Shown: positions 43,037 to 52,839 of the stretch, in pieces | How the letters are laid out: each line of letters begins with the position of its first letter | How positions within the stretch are numbered: position 1 is the first letter of the stretch | Source: Clostridia bacterium | GTDB lineage: Bacteria; Bacillota; Clostridia; Lachnospirales; Lachnospiraceae | NCBI GenBank assembly: GCA_910574475.1 | Contig: CAJTAT010000008.1 | Location: 93,057 to 157,056, forward strand | DNA length: 64,000 nt | Direction: 5' to 3' | Position numbers and translations under genes: made by a program | Notes under the pieces: model-generated | Seen by the model: the letters and a program-made list of their open reading frames with translations, nothing else | Told to the model about the DNA's origin: nothing | The model's database searches: none

Positions 43037-44479
43037 TTAACCAGCCAGCCAATTGTATAATTCTTCATATTTCTTAGCAGAATTATTCCAGGAGAAGTCA
43101 ACTGCCATAGCCCGGTCAATAATCTTATTCCATTCGCGCTTCTTATCATAGTAGATGCGCTCTGCATACCGAATGGTGTTAAGCATCTCATGGGCATTAT
43201 AATTGACAAAGCTGAAACCGGTTCCAGTGCTCTCATATTCATTGTAGGGCTCTACAGTATCCTTCAGGCCACCAGTCTCCCTGACAATGGGTACAGTACC
43301 ATATCGAAGGCTCATCAGCTGGCTCAAACCGCAGGGCTCGAACAAGGACGGCATCAGAAATGCATCACAAGAACCATAAATCTTGTGTGACATAGCTTCA
43401 GAATAGAAAATATTCGCTGATACCTTGCCCTGATATTTCCATGCAAAATGGCGGAACATATTCTCATATCGTTCTTCGCCTGTTCCCAGTACTACAAGCT
43501 GAACCTCGTCCTGGCACAGTTCATCCATAATGTATGCTATCAGGTCAAAGCCTTTTTGATCCGTCAAGCGGGAGACAATGCCAATCATCATCTTTTGTTT
43601 ATCAACATCAAGTCCTAGTTCTTTCTGCAGAGCTTCTTTGTTCTTTACCTTTTCCTTGCGGAAATTCACTGCATTATAATTTTTCGTTAAGAACTTATCC
43701 GTCTGAGGATCGTACTCTTGATAGTCAATACCGTTTACAATTCCTCGCAGTGAATTAGAGCGAGCGCACATCAGCCCATCCAAATGCTCACCGTAGTAGG
43801 GCATCTTAATCTCTTCCGCATAAGTCTCGCTCACAGTGGTTACTGCGTCAGAATATACGATACCTCCTTTGAGATAGTTGGCATCCCCATAAGCCTCCAG
43901 CTTATCTGGTGCAAAATAGGAAGCAGAAAGTCCCGTAATATCTTTCACTGTTTTCATATCCCAGATTCCCTGGAATTTTAGATTATGAATGGTCATAATC
44001 GTCTTAATTCCCTGGAAAAATGGGTTATTCTGGAAAGAGTCATTCAAAAATACTGGTACAAGTCCCGTCTGCCAGTCATGGCAATGAACGATATCTGGGC
44101 GAAAATCAAGAGAGGGTAAGGCAGAAATAGCTGCCTTTGAAAAAAATGCAAACTTCTCTATATCTTCGTAAATATTCCCATAGGGTTTAGGACCCGCAAA
44201 GTAATATTCATTGTCAATGAAATAGAATTTGATTCCTTCGTATTCCAACTCCAGGATCCCTACATACTGACTCCTCCATGCTAAGTTCATATAAAAATGT
44301 GTCACATACTTCATCTGATCCCGCCACTCTTGTTTCATGCACAAGTATTTAGGAATCATAACTCTGATGTCATACTCTTCTTTATCAAAGTATTTTGGCA
44401 GCGATCCCACTACATCTGCCAGACCTCCAGTTTTGATAAAGGGGACTGCTTCTGAAGCTACAAATAATATCTTTCTCAC
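43037..44479 (-). CDS. glgA: Glycogen synthase (ADP-glucose)
   Basis: GT5 glycosyltransferase that elongates alpha-1,4-glucan from ADP-glucose. Signature: ILFVASEAVPFIKTGGLADV with the KTGGL nucleotide site. HCHDWQTGLVP and SLFEPCGLSQLMSLRYGTVP are also typical. It starts at a GTG at 44479 seven bases after GGGAGGAAA, giving 480 aa, the usual length. No other glg gene is nearby. Glycogen storage is common before sporulation. Confidence 0.95.
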   Translation of the reverse strand: MRKILFVASEAVPFIKTGGLADVVGSLPKYFDKEEYDIRVMIPKYLCMKQEWRDQMKYVTHFYMNLAWRSQYVGILELEYEGIKFYFIDNEYYFAGPKPYGNIYEDIEKFAFFSKAAISALPSLDFRPDIVHCHDWQTGLVPVFLNDSFQNNPFFQGIKTIMTIHNLKFQGIWDMKTVKDITGLSASYFAPDKLEAYGDANYLKGGIVYSDAVTTVSETYAEEIKMPYYGEHLDGLMCARSNSLRGIVNGIDYQEYDPQTDKFLTKNYNAVNFRKEKVKNKEALQKELGLDVDKQKMMIGIVSRLTDQKGFDLIAYIMDELCQDEVQLVVLGTGEERYENMFRHFAWKYQGKVSANIFYSEAMSHKIYGSCDAFLMPSLFEPCGLSQLMSLRYGTVPIVRETGGLKDTVEPYNEYESTGTGFSFVNYNAHEMLNTIRYAERIYYDKKREWNKIIDRAMAVDFSWNNSAKKYEELYNWLAG

Positions 44480-44596
44480 TGCATTTCCTCCCTGCATCCA
44501 CGTACCCTTTCAGGTATCACTTATATTTGTATCTATTATAACTCATTTGAAATGCATTTGAAAGAAAAATTTGTGCAAAATTGTAGTTTTCTTGTT

Positions 44597-45400
44597 TTAA
44601 GATACTTTAATCTTATATTCCAGACGAATTTTATCAGAAATCAATGCAATAAATTCTGAATTCGTAGGTTTGCCCTTTCCAGTGCTCACAGTATATCCAA
44701 ACAATTCATCAATTGTGTCCATTTTGCCACGACTCCACGCCACTTCAATGGCATGACGGATGGCCCGTTCTACTCGGCTGGGCGTCGTCTGGTGCTTCTT
44801 CGCAATCGTAGGATATAATACTTTTGTGATGGAATTAAGCATGTCCATATCTTCCACAGACATCATAATAGCGTCCCGCAGATATTGATAGCCTTTAATA
44901 TGGGCGGGTACACCTATTTCATGTATCATATTCGTCACATCTGTCTCCAAATCGCGAGATTCATAAGAAGCCTTCCGCTCTGCTGTACTATTTATAATTG
45001 CAGGGCCTGTCTTCTTATCACACTTATTTTGTATGCTTCTCAGTCTGCTAAGTAGCATTTCATTGTTGAAAGGCTTCATCATGTAGTAATTCGCCCCCAA
45101 AGCAAATGCATCTTCTGTTACATCTTCCTGGCCTACAGCAGAAATCACAATAAATGTGGGCATCTTTTTTAAAGTCTTATCATCCTTTAACTTCTCCAAC
45201 ACTCCCAACCCATCCATTTTGGGCATTATGAGGTCCAGAAGTACCACATCAGGAGCATTTTTCCGAATCATTTCTACCGCATCTTCTCCGTTCCCAGCGG
45301 TACCTACGATCTCCATTCCATTCTCATTGCGGATCATCACATTTAGCATCTCCACAATTCTTTCGTTGTCATCAGCAATTGCTACATTCAATCTCTCCAT
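44597..45400 (-). CDS. spo0A: Sporulation master regulator Spo0A
   Basis: Response regulator that starts sporulation when phosphorylated. Receiver domain (1-125): [14 protein letters not shown] with the acidic pair and [13 protein letters not shown] with the phosphorylated Asp near 55. The C-terminal DNA-binding domain has [35 protein letters not shown] and the Spo0A-specific [18 protein letters not shown]. 267 aa, normal. It follows spoIVB, the universal arrangement in spore formers. Strong evidence that the host sporulates. Confidence 0.97.
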   Translation of the reverse strand: MERLNVAIADDNERIVEMLNVMIRNENGMEIVGTAGNGEDAVEMIRKNAPDVVLLDLIMPKMDGLGVLEKLKDDKTLKKMPTFIVISAVGQEDVTEDAFALGANYYMMKPFNNEMLLSRLRSIQNKCDKKTGPAIINSTAERKASYESRDLETDVTNMIHEIGVPAHIKGYQYLRDAIMMSVEDMDMLNSITKVLYPTIAKKHQTTPSRVERAIRHAIEVAWSRGKMDTIDELFGYTVSTGKGKPTNSEFIALISDKIRLEYKIKVS

Positions 45401-45544
45401 GACTCTCCTCCTCGTGTCTTAAATTCCTGATATTTATGACTTTTTCTCTTGTGTTCTTATTATAACTGACACATATTTCCATCTGCAATTCCTATCGCTC
45501 ATCATTTCTGGACATCATCAGACAGATTTCGACTGTATTTTCTG

Positions 45545-46765
45545 TTAATTTACATGTTCTAGCATATTTTCAATAAATACGCCAAAACCTTTTGTGGAAT
45601 CCTGTACAAACACATGGGTCACGGCTCCAACTACTTTCCCATTCTGTATAATAGGGCTTCCACTCATTCCCTGAATGATCCCGCCTGTCAGATTTAAAAG
45701 TTCTGGATCTGTCACTTTTAAAACCATCCCCTTGTTCACATCTTCTTCTTTTCTATATACCTCTGTGATCTCTACCTGGTAATCTTTCATTTCGCCGCTG
45801 ACTGAGCTACGAACCCATGCTGTCCCAATCTTAATCTCCTGCTTGTATCCTACCTGAAGTTTCTCCTGCTCCAATTTCTGGCTAAGTCTTTCCTTCCCAG
45901 ATCCAAAAATGCCCACAGGTGTATTTTCCACAATCTGACCACAAACTAGTTCATCCTGATAACGAATCGTTCCAGAAATTTCTCCGGGTTTTCCCTTTTC
46001 TCCTTTCTTGATATCCATAATTTTTGTATCATAAAGCTTTCCCTCAGAAAGTTCTAGAAGAGTTCCTGTATCCACATCATTAATTCCATGTCCCAGCGCT
46101 CCAAACTGTTCATCCTCTGTCAAAAATGTGAGCGTTCCAATGCCCTGTGTGTTATCTCTTACCCATATTCCCAGCTTATATTCCTCTGCTCCTGTCTGAA
46201 CTGCTTGGATCTTTACCTCTACCTTCTCTCCCTTTCTATCCAGGCTCAGCACAACCTCTTCGTCTCCTGCCTCATTGATTCTCTCAATCAGCTCCTCCTT
46301 GCCAAGGACGGTTTCTCCATTTACTGCTTGAATGTAATCACCTGCCTGCACAATCTTATAGGCTGGTTCATAGTCCATGCCATCCAGGCTTGTCACTGAG
46401 CCAGTACCTACTATAAGAATCCCCTCTGTCTCCATATAGATCCCAATAGGAATACCGCCAGGAATGACATAGACAGGCTCTATAACCTCAACTTTCGCCT
46501 CTTTTAGAGGAATCAAACCGAGATATTTATAAGAAATGGCATAGCTGTCAGAAGCATACGCATTGGCTGAAGCCTGTGCTGCCTGGGGCTCAATTTCTTC
46601 TGTCACAAAAGGGCTTGGGTAGCTTGGGTTTGGTTCTCCCTCTGTCTGTATATATGAATCCGGTATTCGATCCCTGACCTCTGTATAGCTTAAGAATCCC
46701 AGCCCAACAAGGCTTACGAACAGCAAGCCAATCAGACATCGACGATATCGTTCCATGCAATCCAT
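45545..46765 (-). CDS. spoIVB: SpoIVB serine peptidase
   Basis: Forespore-secreted S55 protease that signals sigma-K activation through SpoIVFA/BofA. 406 aa: one membrane segment (CLIGLLFVSLVGLGFLSYTE), then a PDZ domain (YKIVQAGDYIQAVNGETVLG), and the peptidase domain with catalytic His in ALGHGINDVDTGTLL and Ser in GGIIQGMSGSPIIQNGK. The ATG at 46765 follows GAGGATG by eight bases. Located between recN and spo0A as in other spore formers. Confidence 0.95.
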   Translation of the reverse strand: MDCMERYRRCLIGLLFVSLVGLGFLSYTEVRDRIPDSYIQTEGEPNPSYPSPFVTEEIEPQAAQASANAYASDSYAISYKYLGLIPLKEAKVEVIEPVYVIPGGIPIGIYMETEGILIVGTGSVTSLDGMDYEPAYKIVQAGDYIQAVNGETVLGKEELIERINEAGDEEVVLSLDRKGEKVEVKIQAVQTGAEEYKLGIWVRDNTQGIGTLTFLTEDEQFGALGHGINDVDTGTLLELSEGKLYDTKIMDIKKGEKGKPGEISGTIRYQDELVCGQIVENTPVGIFGSGKERLSQKLEQEKLQVGYKQEIKIGTAWVRSSVSGEMKDYQVEITEVYRKEEDVNKGMVLKVTDPELLNLTGGIIQGMSGSPIIQNGKVVGAVTHVFVQDSTKGFGVFIENMLEHVN

Positions 46766-46806
46766 TTTTTCACATCCTCTGCGTTCTCAAATTTCTTGAC
46801 TGATTT

Positions 46807-46875
46807 CGAGCAGGGAATTTTCCATACTCGCCGCGCGCTCGCGGACTGCAAAGCAGCAATTTCCTTTCCGCGAGC
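46807..46875 (-). repeat. Structured repeat, copy B (two-hairpin element)
   Basis: CGAG...CTCG hairpin (46807-46830) then GCTCGCGGA (46837-46845) / TCCGCGAGC (46867-46875) holding an inner CTGC/GCAG and TTTCCTT. Same plan as 16310-16390, stem sequence different. Lies between the spoIVB start and the recN terminator. Confidence 0.6.
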
Positions 46876-46897
46876 TGTGCATCTCGCACAAAGTGCG

Positions 46898-46967
46898 TTT
46901 ATCAGAGAGGAGAGTTCAAAGAACTTTCCTCTCTGATAAAAAAGAAGGATGTCGTTGTTACATCCTT
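46898..46967 (-). terminator. Double hairpin after recN
   Basis: AAGGATGT/ACATCCTT (46945-46967) followed on the minus strand by TTCTTTTTTATC is a good terminator for recN. A second, 14-bp stem TTTATCAGAGAGGA/TCCTCTCTGATAAA (46898-46940) with inner AGTTC/GAACT follows it. Confidence 0.75.
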
Positions 46968-46998
46968 CCTTAGTATGCGAAAAATGGATAGCTCTACC

Positions 46999-48678
46999 CT
47001 AGCATTTTTTGGCTCCGGCGAGTTGCTTCATCTCTTCTGCATTTTTTCTGACGACATCTGTAATTTTAGCTCCACCCAAGATACGTGCCAGCTCTTCAAT
47101 ACTTTCTTCTTTATTTAATTTTCGTATTCCAGTATGAGTCTCTTTCTTTTCCACATATTTTTCAATTCGATAGTGACTGTCAGCCATAGCCGCAATTTGA
47201 GCCAGATGAGTGATGCAGATCACTTGTCTGGTCTTTCCAATCAGCATCATTTTCTCTGATACCTTCTGTGCCGTTCTTCCACTAATTCCCACATCAATCT
47301 CATCAAAAATTACAGTATCAATGTCATCTTTATCAGCCAGCACAGTCTTGATGGCCAACATAATCCGGGACAACTCGCCGCCTGATGCAACTTTCATCAA
47401 AGGACGCAACGGTTCACCTGGATTTGTGGAAATGAGAAATTCTACCTCATCTGTTCCAATAGCTGTAAAGTCAGGCAAAGTCTCAAAGTGCATTTCAAAT
47501 TCTACATCTAAAAAATTCAGGTCAATCAAATGCTCTTTTATCTTTTGACAGAGATTTTTAGCATAATTATGCCGGATCTTTGAGACTCTAGTACAAAGAT
47601 CCTGTAATGTATTCTCCAGACTTTGCAATTGACTCTGTAGGCCTGCCAGATAAGTATCATACTCTTTGAGAACGGTCAGGCGTTCTTGCTGTTTTTCTTC
47701 ATATTCCAAGACAAGTTCTAATGTTTTTCCATATTTTGCTTTCAGATGGTTCAGCAAATTTAACCGTTCTTCTGTCTCATAAAACTCTTCCTCCGCAAAC
47801 TCCAGAGAGGAAAGATACTCTGAGATATCCCGGTTAAAATCATTTAAAAGACTGTCTACCTCTGACAATTGTTCAGCAAGAGGATTCAAATCTTCATCAA
47901 AGCCAAGCACGCCTTGAATATCACGCAATGCCCGTCCTATGGCAGTTCCAGCCGACTGAGGCTCCTCATAACCTGTTTGACTGTAAGCAGTGCCAACAGA
48001 TTCCAGAATTTTCTTAGAATTAGTCATTTTACGGTACTGCTGCTCTAAGTATTCATCCTCCCCAGGCTGCAATTGAGCTTTCTCAATCTCATCCAATTCA
48101 AATTCTAAAAGCGCTATCTCCCTTAAGCGACTCTCCTCGTCCAGCTGCGCCTCATTCAGTTTCTTTTTCAAAGTTCGCCACTGTCCATAGGCGGCGGAAA
48201 GCTCCTCTTTGACCGGCCCTAACTCCTCCTTAGCAAACTCATCAAGAATTTCCAGATGCTTTTTTTTCTGTAGTAAGGATTGATGTTCATGCTGTCCATG
48301 GACATCAATTAGAACAGAAGCTACCTCCTTTAACTGACTTAAAGTGACAGTCTCTCCATTTATCTTATTGATGCTCTTTCCGTCCAGAATTTTTCTGGAA
48401 ATGATTACCTGGTCCTCCTCCAACCCAATATCCAACTCTGCAAGACGCTTCCTCTGCCTGTCACGCCCAATCTCAAAGACCAGCTCTACCAGACCGTAAT
48501 CAGAACCCTCCCGCAACATTTCCTTCGAAATCTTGCTGCCAAGAGCCAAGCTTACTGATCCAATGATAATGGATTTGCCTGCTCCGGTCTCTCCGGTCAG
48601 AATATTCAGGCCTTTTATAAAATCAATCTCGATTTCCTGAATCAAAGCCAGGTTTTTAACATGCAAATGTGTTAACAT
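46999..48678 (-). CDS. recN: DNA repair protein RecN
   Basis: SMC-like ATPase for double-strand-break repair. 559 aa: Walker A GETGAGKSIIIGSVSLAL, a long coiled coil (about 150-360), signature motif KVASGGELSRIMLAIKTVL and Walker B VIFDEIDVGISG. It starts MLTHLHVKNLALIQEIEIDF. Located between argR and spoIVB, the conserved Firmicute order; ends at the double hairpin. Confidence 0.96.
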   Translation of the reverse strand: MLTHLHVKNLALIQEIEIDFIKGLNILTGETGAGKSIIIGSVSLALGSKISKEMLREGSDYGLVELVFEIGRDRQRKRLAELDIGLEEDQVIISRKILDGKSINKINGETVTLSQLKEVASVLIDVHGQHEHQSLLQKKKHLEILDEFAKEELGPVKEELSAAYGQWRTLKKKLNEAQLDEESRLREIALLEFELDEIEKAQLQPGEDEYLEQQYRKMTNSKKILESVGTAYSQTGYEEPQSAGTAIGRALRDIQGVLGFDEDLNPLAEQLSEVDSLLNDFNRDISEYLSSLEFAEEEFYETEERLNLLNHLKAKYGKTLELVLEYEEKQQERLTVLKEYDTYLAGLQSQLQSLENTLQDLCTRVSKIRHNYAKNLCQKIKEHLIDLNFLDVEFEMHFETLPDFTAIGTDEVEFLISTNPGEPLRPLMKVASGGELSRIMLAIKTVLADKDDIDTVIFDEIDVGISGRTAQKVSEKMMLIGKTRQVICITHLAQIAAMADSHYRIEKYVEKKETHTGIRKLNKEESIEELARILGGAKITDVVRKNAEEMKQLAGAKKC

Positions 48679-48687
48679 GAAGGTCTC

Positions 48688-49134
48688 CTACTTTACCATT
48701 TTTTTCAGTTTCTCCATTACAGCCAGGGCTTCTTCTATGGTACGAATCGCACAGAAGATGGTATCATCACCTGCGATGCAGCCTACAATCTCATGCCAGT
48801 GCAGAGCGTCCAGGGCTGCTGCTGCTGCCATAGCCATGCCAGAGACTGTTTTAATGACTAAAATATTTTGTGCGATGTCCATGGAAAGAAAACCTTCTTT
48901 CAAAATTCCTATGTACTTTTCTCCCATTTGGCTGTCTTGCCCCTGAATCGCCACATAGCGCTGTCGGTTATCCATTGTCATCTTTGTCAGCTTCAGCTCC
49001 CGAATGTCACGGGACACCGTCGCCTGAGTCACGCGAAATCCAGCCTTATTCAGCCTGTCCGCCAACTCCTCCTGGGTCTCTATGGCATACTGGCCAATCA
49101 ATTCAATAATTTTCGCATGCCGCTCCAGTTTCAT
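48688..49134 (-). CDS. argR: Arginine repressor ArgR/AhrC
   Basis: Hexameric arginine-sensing repressor, 148 aa. Winged-helix: RHAKIIELIGQYAIETQEEL, FRVTQATVSRDIRELKLTKM. The C-terminal oligomerisation/arginine domain includes HWHEIVGCIAGDDTIFCAIR, with the GDDT motif. No arginine genes are in the window; the position upstream of recN is conserved. Confidence 0.95.
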   Translation of the reverse strand: MKLERHAKIIELIGQYAIETQEELADRLNKAGFRVTQATVSRDIRELKLTKMTMDNRQRYVAIQGQDSQMGEKYIGILKEGFLSMDIAQNILVIKTVSGMAMAAAAALDALHWHEIVGCIAGDDTIFCAIRTIEEALAVMEKLKKMVK

Positions 49135-49196
49135 CTCTATTTCCTCCTACTGCAATAAGTGATTCCACCTAATTTAAAATCCGTAGACATTCCTGA

Positions 49197-50069
49197 TTAG
49201 TTCCCACGCATTTTATCTCTCAGCACTTCTACAAAGCTGATTCTGCTAATCTTTAATATATTCGCTGTCTTTTGAGATTTCTCAATCTCCACGTAATCTC
49301 CTGTGCCTATGGGAATCGAAACTTCTCCGTCAAAGGTAGCATAAGCTTCCTCCCTCTCCACACGTCGCCCAGGCCCAATATGTATTCTCACCTGATCCTC
49401 GCCTGAAAGCACAATGCTCCGGGCTGTCAGTGTATGTGGACAGATGGGTGTCACTACGATCATGGACGCCATAGGCGACACAATGGGCCCTCCCGCTGAC
49501 AGACTGTAACCGGTGGAACCAGTGGGTGTGGAGACAATCATTCCATCCGCATAATACCGGTTGAGAGGCTCTCCGTTTACATAGATCTCATAGTCAATGA
49601 CACGCAGGGCACCAGCCCGGTTTACCACGATATCATTGAGAGCAATATTCTCCACAGACATATGATCCGCTTTGTACACAGTTCCTTTCAACATCATCCG
49701 CGGTTCAACGGTATAATCATCCAGCATCAGCCGATCCAGGGCATCTTTGACGCCTGACTTCTCTATCTCCGCCAGATAGCCCAGAGTTCCCAGGTTGATA
49801 CCTAAAAGAGGGATATTTCGATTGACTGTATCTCTCGCTGCCTGAATCAGAGTGCCATCCCCCCCAAGCACGAGAATACACTCTGTTCCCTGAGGAATCC
49901 ATGAATCATTTGTATAGCGAAACTCGCTGTTCCCGGAAGTCTTTGCCATTCCCTGAAATTCCCGGACCGTACATTCCTTTCCGTTCTGCTTCAGGTAATC
50001 ATAAATTCTCCTGGTGGTCTTAAGCTCTTTATCCTTTTCACTGTTTGCTATAATATAATATTTGTCCAT
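49197..50069 (-). CDS. nadK: NAD kinase
   Basis: Phosphorylates NAD to NADP. 290 aa from the ATG at 50069 with GAAGGA upstream; a longer frame to 50183 would overlap tlyA and is rejected. The GGDG motif occurs in CILVLGGDGTLIQAARDTV and the second conserved block is YADGMIVSTPTGSTGYSLSA. The following TPICPHTLTARSIVL segment is also typical. Between argR and tlyA as usual. Confidence 0.95.
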   Translation of the reverse strand: MDKYYIIANSEKDKELKTTRRIYDYLKQNGKECTVREFQGMAKTSGNSEFRYTNDSWIPQGTECILVLGGDGTLIQAARDTVNRNIPLLGINLGTLGYLAEIEKSGVKDALDRLMLDDYTVEPRMMLKGTVYKADHMSVENIALNDIVVNRAGALRVIDYEIYVNGEPLNRYYADGMIVSTPTGSTGYSLSAGGPIVSPMASMIVVTPICPHTLTARSIVLSGEDQVRIHIGPGRRVEREEAYATFDGEVSIPIGTGDYVEIEKSQKTANILKISRISFVEVLRDKMRGN

Positions 50070-50101
50070 TATTTCAAGTCCTTCTGTAATGATTACAGCC
50101 G

Positions 50102-50938
50102 TCAAAAAGCTCCGTGTGCCATCTCTACTATGTATTGAGGATTCACTGTCTCTGGGAGAAATGGTGTGAGCTCCTCCCAACATATCACATTTTCCTGAAC
50201 GTCTCTGTCTGTCTTTTTGAAATGTGCCAGATATTCAATGTTTCCCTCTGGCCCCTTAATCGGGGAAAATTCCAGATTCAACAGTTCAAATCCAATGGAC
50301 CATGCATAGAGGAGCACTTTCTGGATGACTTCTAAATGCGTGGATTTTTCCCGAACCACACCTTTTTTTCCTACCTTTTCCCGCCCCGCCTCAAACTGAG
50401 GCTTGATAAGTGCCACCACCTGGCCGGAAGAGGAAAGCAGGTGCTTGACAGGAAGCAGCACTTTCGTCAGAGAAATAAAAGCCACATCGATAGAGACAAA
50501 CTCTGGCGATTCCTCAATATGCTCTGGAAGAAGATAACGAATATTTGTCTTCTCCATACAGACAACCCTCTCGTCGATCCGCAGCTTCCATGCTAACTGG
50601 TTCGTCCCCACATCCACTGCATAGACCTTCCTGGCCCCGTTCTGCAGCATACAGTCTGTAAATCCGCCTGTGGAAGACCCTACATCCATGCAGATCTTTC
50701 CCTCCAGATTCAAGGCAAATTGTTCCATAGCTTTTTCCAATTTCAAGCCGCCCCGGCTTACATACTTCAAAGAACTGCCTCTCAACTCTATCTCTACTTT
50801 TTCATCAAACATAGTGCCTGCTTTATCTTCCCGCTGGCCTGCCACAAATACAATTCCTTCCATAATGAGGGCTTTGGCTTTTTCCCTGGATTCTGCAAGT
50901 CCCCTTGACACCAGGAGTACATCCAACCGTGTTTTCAT
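50102..50938 (-). CDS. tlyA: TlyA-family rRNA 2'-O-methyltransferase/hemolysin-like protein
   Basis: 278 aa: N-terminal S4 RNA-binding domain (RLDVLLVSRGLAESREKAKA), then FtsJ/RrmJ-type methyltransferase with KICMDVGSSTGGFTDCMLQN (SAM site) and FVSIDVAFISLTKVLLPVKH. In Firmicutes it is called YqxC; rRNA targets are known for the mycobacterial homologue. Ends GAF before the nadK start and lies directly after dxs. Confidence 0.9.
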   Translation of the reverse strand: MKTRLDVLLVSRGLAESREKAKALIMEGIVFVAGQREDKAGTMFDEKVEIELRGSSLKYVSRGGLKLEKAMEQFALNLEGKICMDVGSSTGGFTDCMLQNGARKVYAVDVGTNQLAWKLRIDERVVCMEKTNIRYLLPEHIEESPEFVSIDVAFISLTKVLLPVKHLLSSSGQVVALIKPQFEAGREKVGKKGVVREKSTHLEVIQKVLLYAWSIGFELLNLEFSPIKGPEGNIEYLAHFKKTDRDVQENVICWEELTPFLPETVNPQYIVEMAHGAF

Positions 50939-50958
50939 ACTATTTATCTACCTCTCCC

Positions 50959-52827
50959 TCACATTTGTCCCACATAAGCAGTAATTACCTGCTTTACAAT
51001 GGTTTCTGCATCCAATCCCACTTCTTTCTGAAGCAGGGCCACATTTCCATGCTCCACATACTCGTCCGGTATGGACACATTCAGAACCTTAATGTCCCAA
51101 CCTCTGTCATTCACATATTCCAAAATCTTTTCTCCAAAGCCGCCGCTTCGGACATTTTCCTCAATGGTCACAAGAAGTCTATGATTTTGTGCCAGATCGT
51201 TAAGGGTCTTTTCATCAACAGGTTTTACAAAGCGTGCATTAACCAGGGTACAATTGTATCCTGTATCCTTTAAGTCCTCTCTCACCTGTTCTGCCACCTT
51301 TACCATACTCCCTACTGCCAGCAGAGCAATATCTGCCTCCTCATAGAGAATCTCACTCTTTCCATAAAGAATAGGCGCACGGAAGTCCACAAGGCCATCA
51401 TAAGCCTCCCCTCTGGGGTAACGCAGGGCTATGGGGCCATGATAATTGACTGCAAATTTCAACATATCAGAAAGCTCCCATTTATTTTTTGGAGCCATAA
51501 TCGTCATATTTGGAATACTAGAGAGATAGGACAGGTCAAAAATACCCTGATGGGTCTCGCCGTCGCTTCCTACCAGCCCCGCCCGATCCACGGCAAACAC
51601 TACATGCAAGTTTTGAATACAGACGTCGTGAAGGATCTGGTCGTAAGCCCGCTGCAAAAAGGAGGAATACACAGCAACCACTGGTTTTAAACCGCCCGCC
51701 GCCAGACCTGCTGCAAACGTCACTGCATGCTGTTCTGCAATTCCCACATCAAAAAAACGATCCGGGAACATATTTTTAAAGCGCTTCAATCCTGTGCCGT
51801 CCGGCATAGCTGCCGTAATAGCCACAACCTTTTCGTCCCGATCTCCTAGTTTTCGCATGACAGTGGAGAAAATATCTGTGTAATTTGCCTTTGCCCGCCT
51901 GCTGCTGGGCAGCCCTGTCTCAATCTCAAAGGGCTCCGCTCCATGGAATCTGGCCGGATGACGCTCTGCCGGAGCATAGCCTTTGCCCTTTTTCGTCCGC
52001 ACATGAATCAATACGGCGTGTTTGATCCTCCTGGCATCGTGAAAAGTCCGAATCATCTGATCCACATTGTGACCATCCACAGGTCCCAGGTAGGTAATCC
52101 CCATATCCTCAAAGAACATACCTGGTATAACAAGCTGTTTGAGACCACTCTTCGTCTTTTTTAACTGTCTGACCAGACCTTCCCCATAGACAGGAATTTT
52201 TTCCAGGGTATTTTGCAATCCTTCTTTAAAGCCAGTGTAGGCTTCTGCTGTACGCAGTCCATTGAGATACTGGGACACTCCACCTACATTTTCCGCAATG
52301 GACATCTGGTTATCATTCAGTACAATGATAAAATTGCTCTTCAACTGGGATGCATTATTCAAAGCCTCGTAAGCCATACCGCCTGTCAGGGCGCCGTCTC
52401 CAATGACAGAGAGTACAGCCCCTGTCTCTCCCTGAAGATCCCTTGCTTTAACCAGACCAAGCCCGGCAGAGATTGAAGTAGAGCTGTGTCCTGTATCGAA
52501 ACAGTCACAATCACTTTCCTTGCGCTTTGGAAACCCACTCATTCCCCCATATTTACGCAGCCCGTCAAAGCCGGCTTTCCGGCCTGTCAAAAGCTTATGA
52601 GTGTATGCCTGATGACCCACATCCCAGACAATCTTGTCTGTAGGTAGCTCAAAGGCCAGGTGCATAGCCATAGTCAGTTCCACTACGCCCAGATTGGAGG
52701 CCAGATGTCCTCCACTCACACTAATCTTTTCGATGAGAAAGTTACGGATCTCCTCTGCCAGCGTGTTCCACTCATTTTTATCCAGTTTCTTAATATCATT
52801 TACCTGATTGATCTTCTCCAGTGCCAT
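50959..52827 (-). CDS. dxs: 1-deoxy-D-xylulose-5-phosphate synthase
   Basis: Thiamine-diphosphate enzyme, first step of the MEP isoprenoid pathway. 622 aa: VWDVGHQAYTHKLLTGRK, SVIGDGALTGGMAYEALNNA (TPP motif) and PDRFFDVGIAEQHAVTFAAG, VDRAGLVGSDGETHQGIFDL in the pyrimidine/transketolase part. It follows ispA by 12 bp, so isoprenoid start and prenyl chain elongation are together. Confidence 0.96.
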   Translation of the reverse strand: MALEKINQVNDIKKLDKNEWNTLAEEIRNFLIEKISVSGGHLASNLGVVELTMAMHLAFELPTDKIVWDVGHQAYTHKLLTGRKAGFDGLRKYGGMSGFPKRKESDCDCFDTGHSSTSISAGLGLVKARDLQGETGAVLSVIGDGALTGGMAYEALNNASQLKSNFIIVLNDNQMSIAENVGGVSQYLNGLRTAEAYTGFKEGLQNTLEKIPVYGEGLVRQLKKTKSGLKQLVIPGMFFEDMGITYLGPVDGHNVDQMIRTFHDARRIKHAVLIHVRTKKGKGYAPAERHPARFHGAEPFEIETGLPSSRRAKANYTDIFSTVMRKLGDRDEKVVAITAAMPDGTGLKRFKNMFPDRFFDVGIAEQHAVTFAAGLAAGGLKPVVAVYSSFLQRAYDQILHDVCIQNLHVVFAVDRAGLVGSDGETHQGIFDLSYLSSIPNMTIMAPKNKWELSDMLKFAVNYHGPIALRYPRGEAYDGLVDFRAPILYGKSEILYEEADIALLAVGSMVKVAEQVREDLKDTGYNCTLVNARFVKPVDEKTLNDLAQNHRLLVTIEENVRSGGFGEKILEYVNDRGWDIKVLNVSIPDEYVEHGNVALLQKEVGLDAETIVKQVITAYVGQM

Positions 52828-52839
52828 GTCTGCCTCTTA

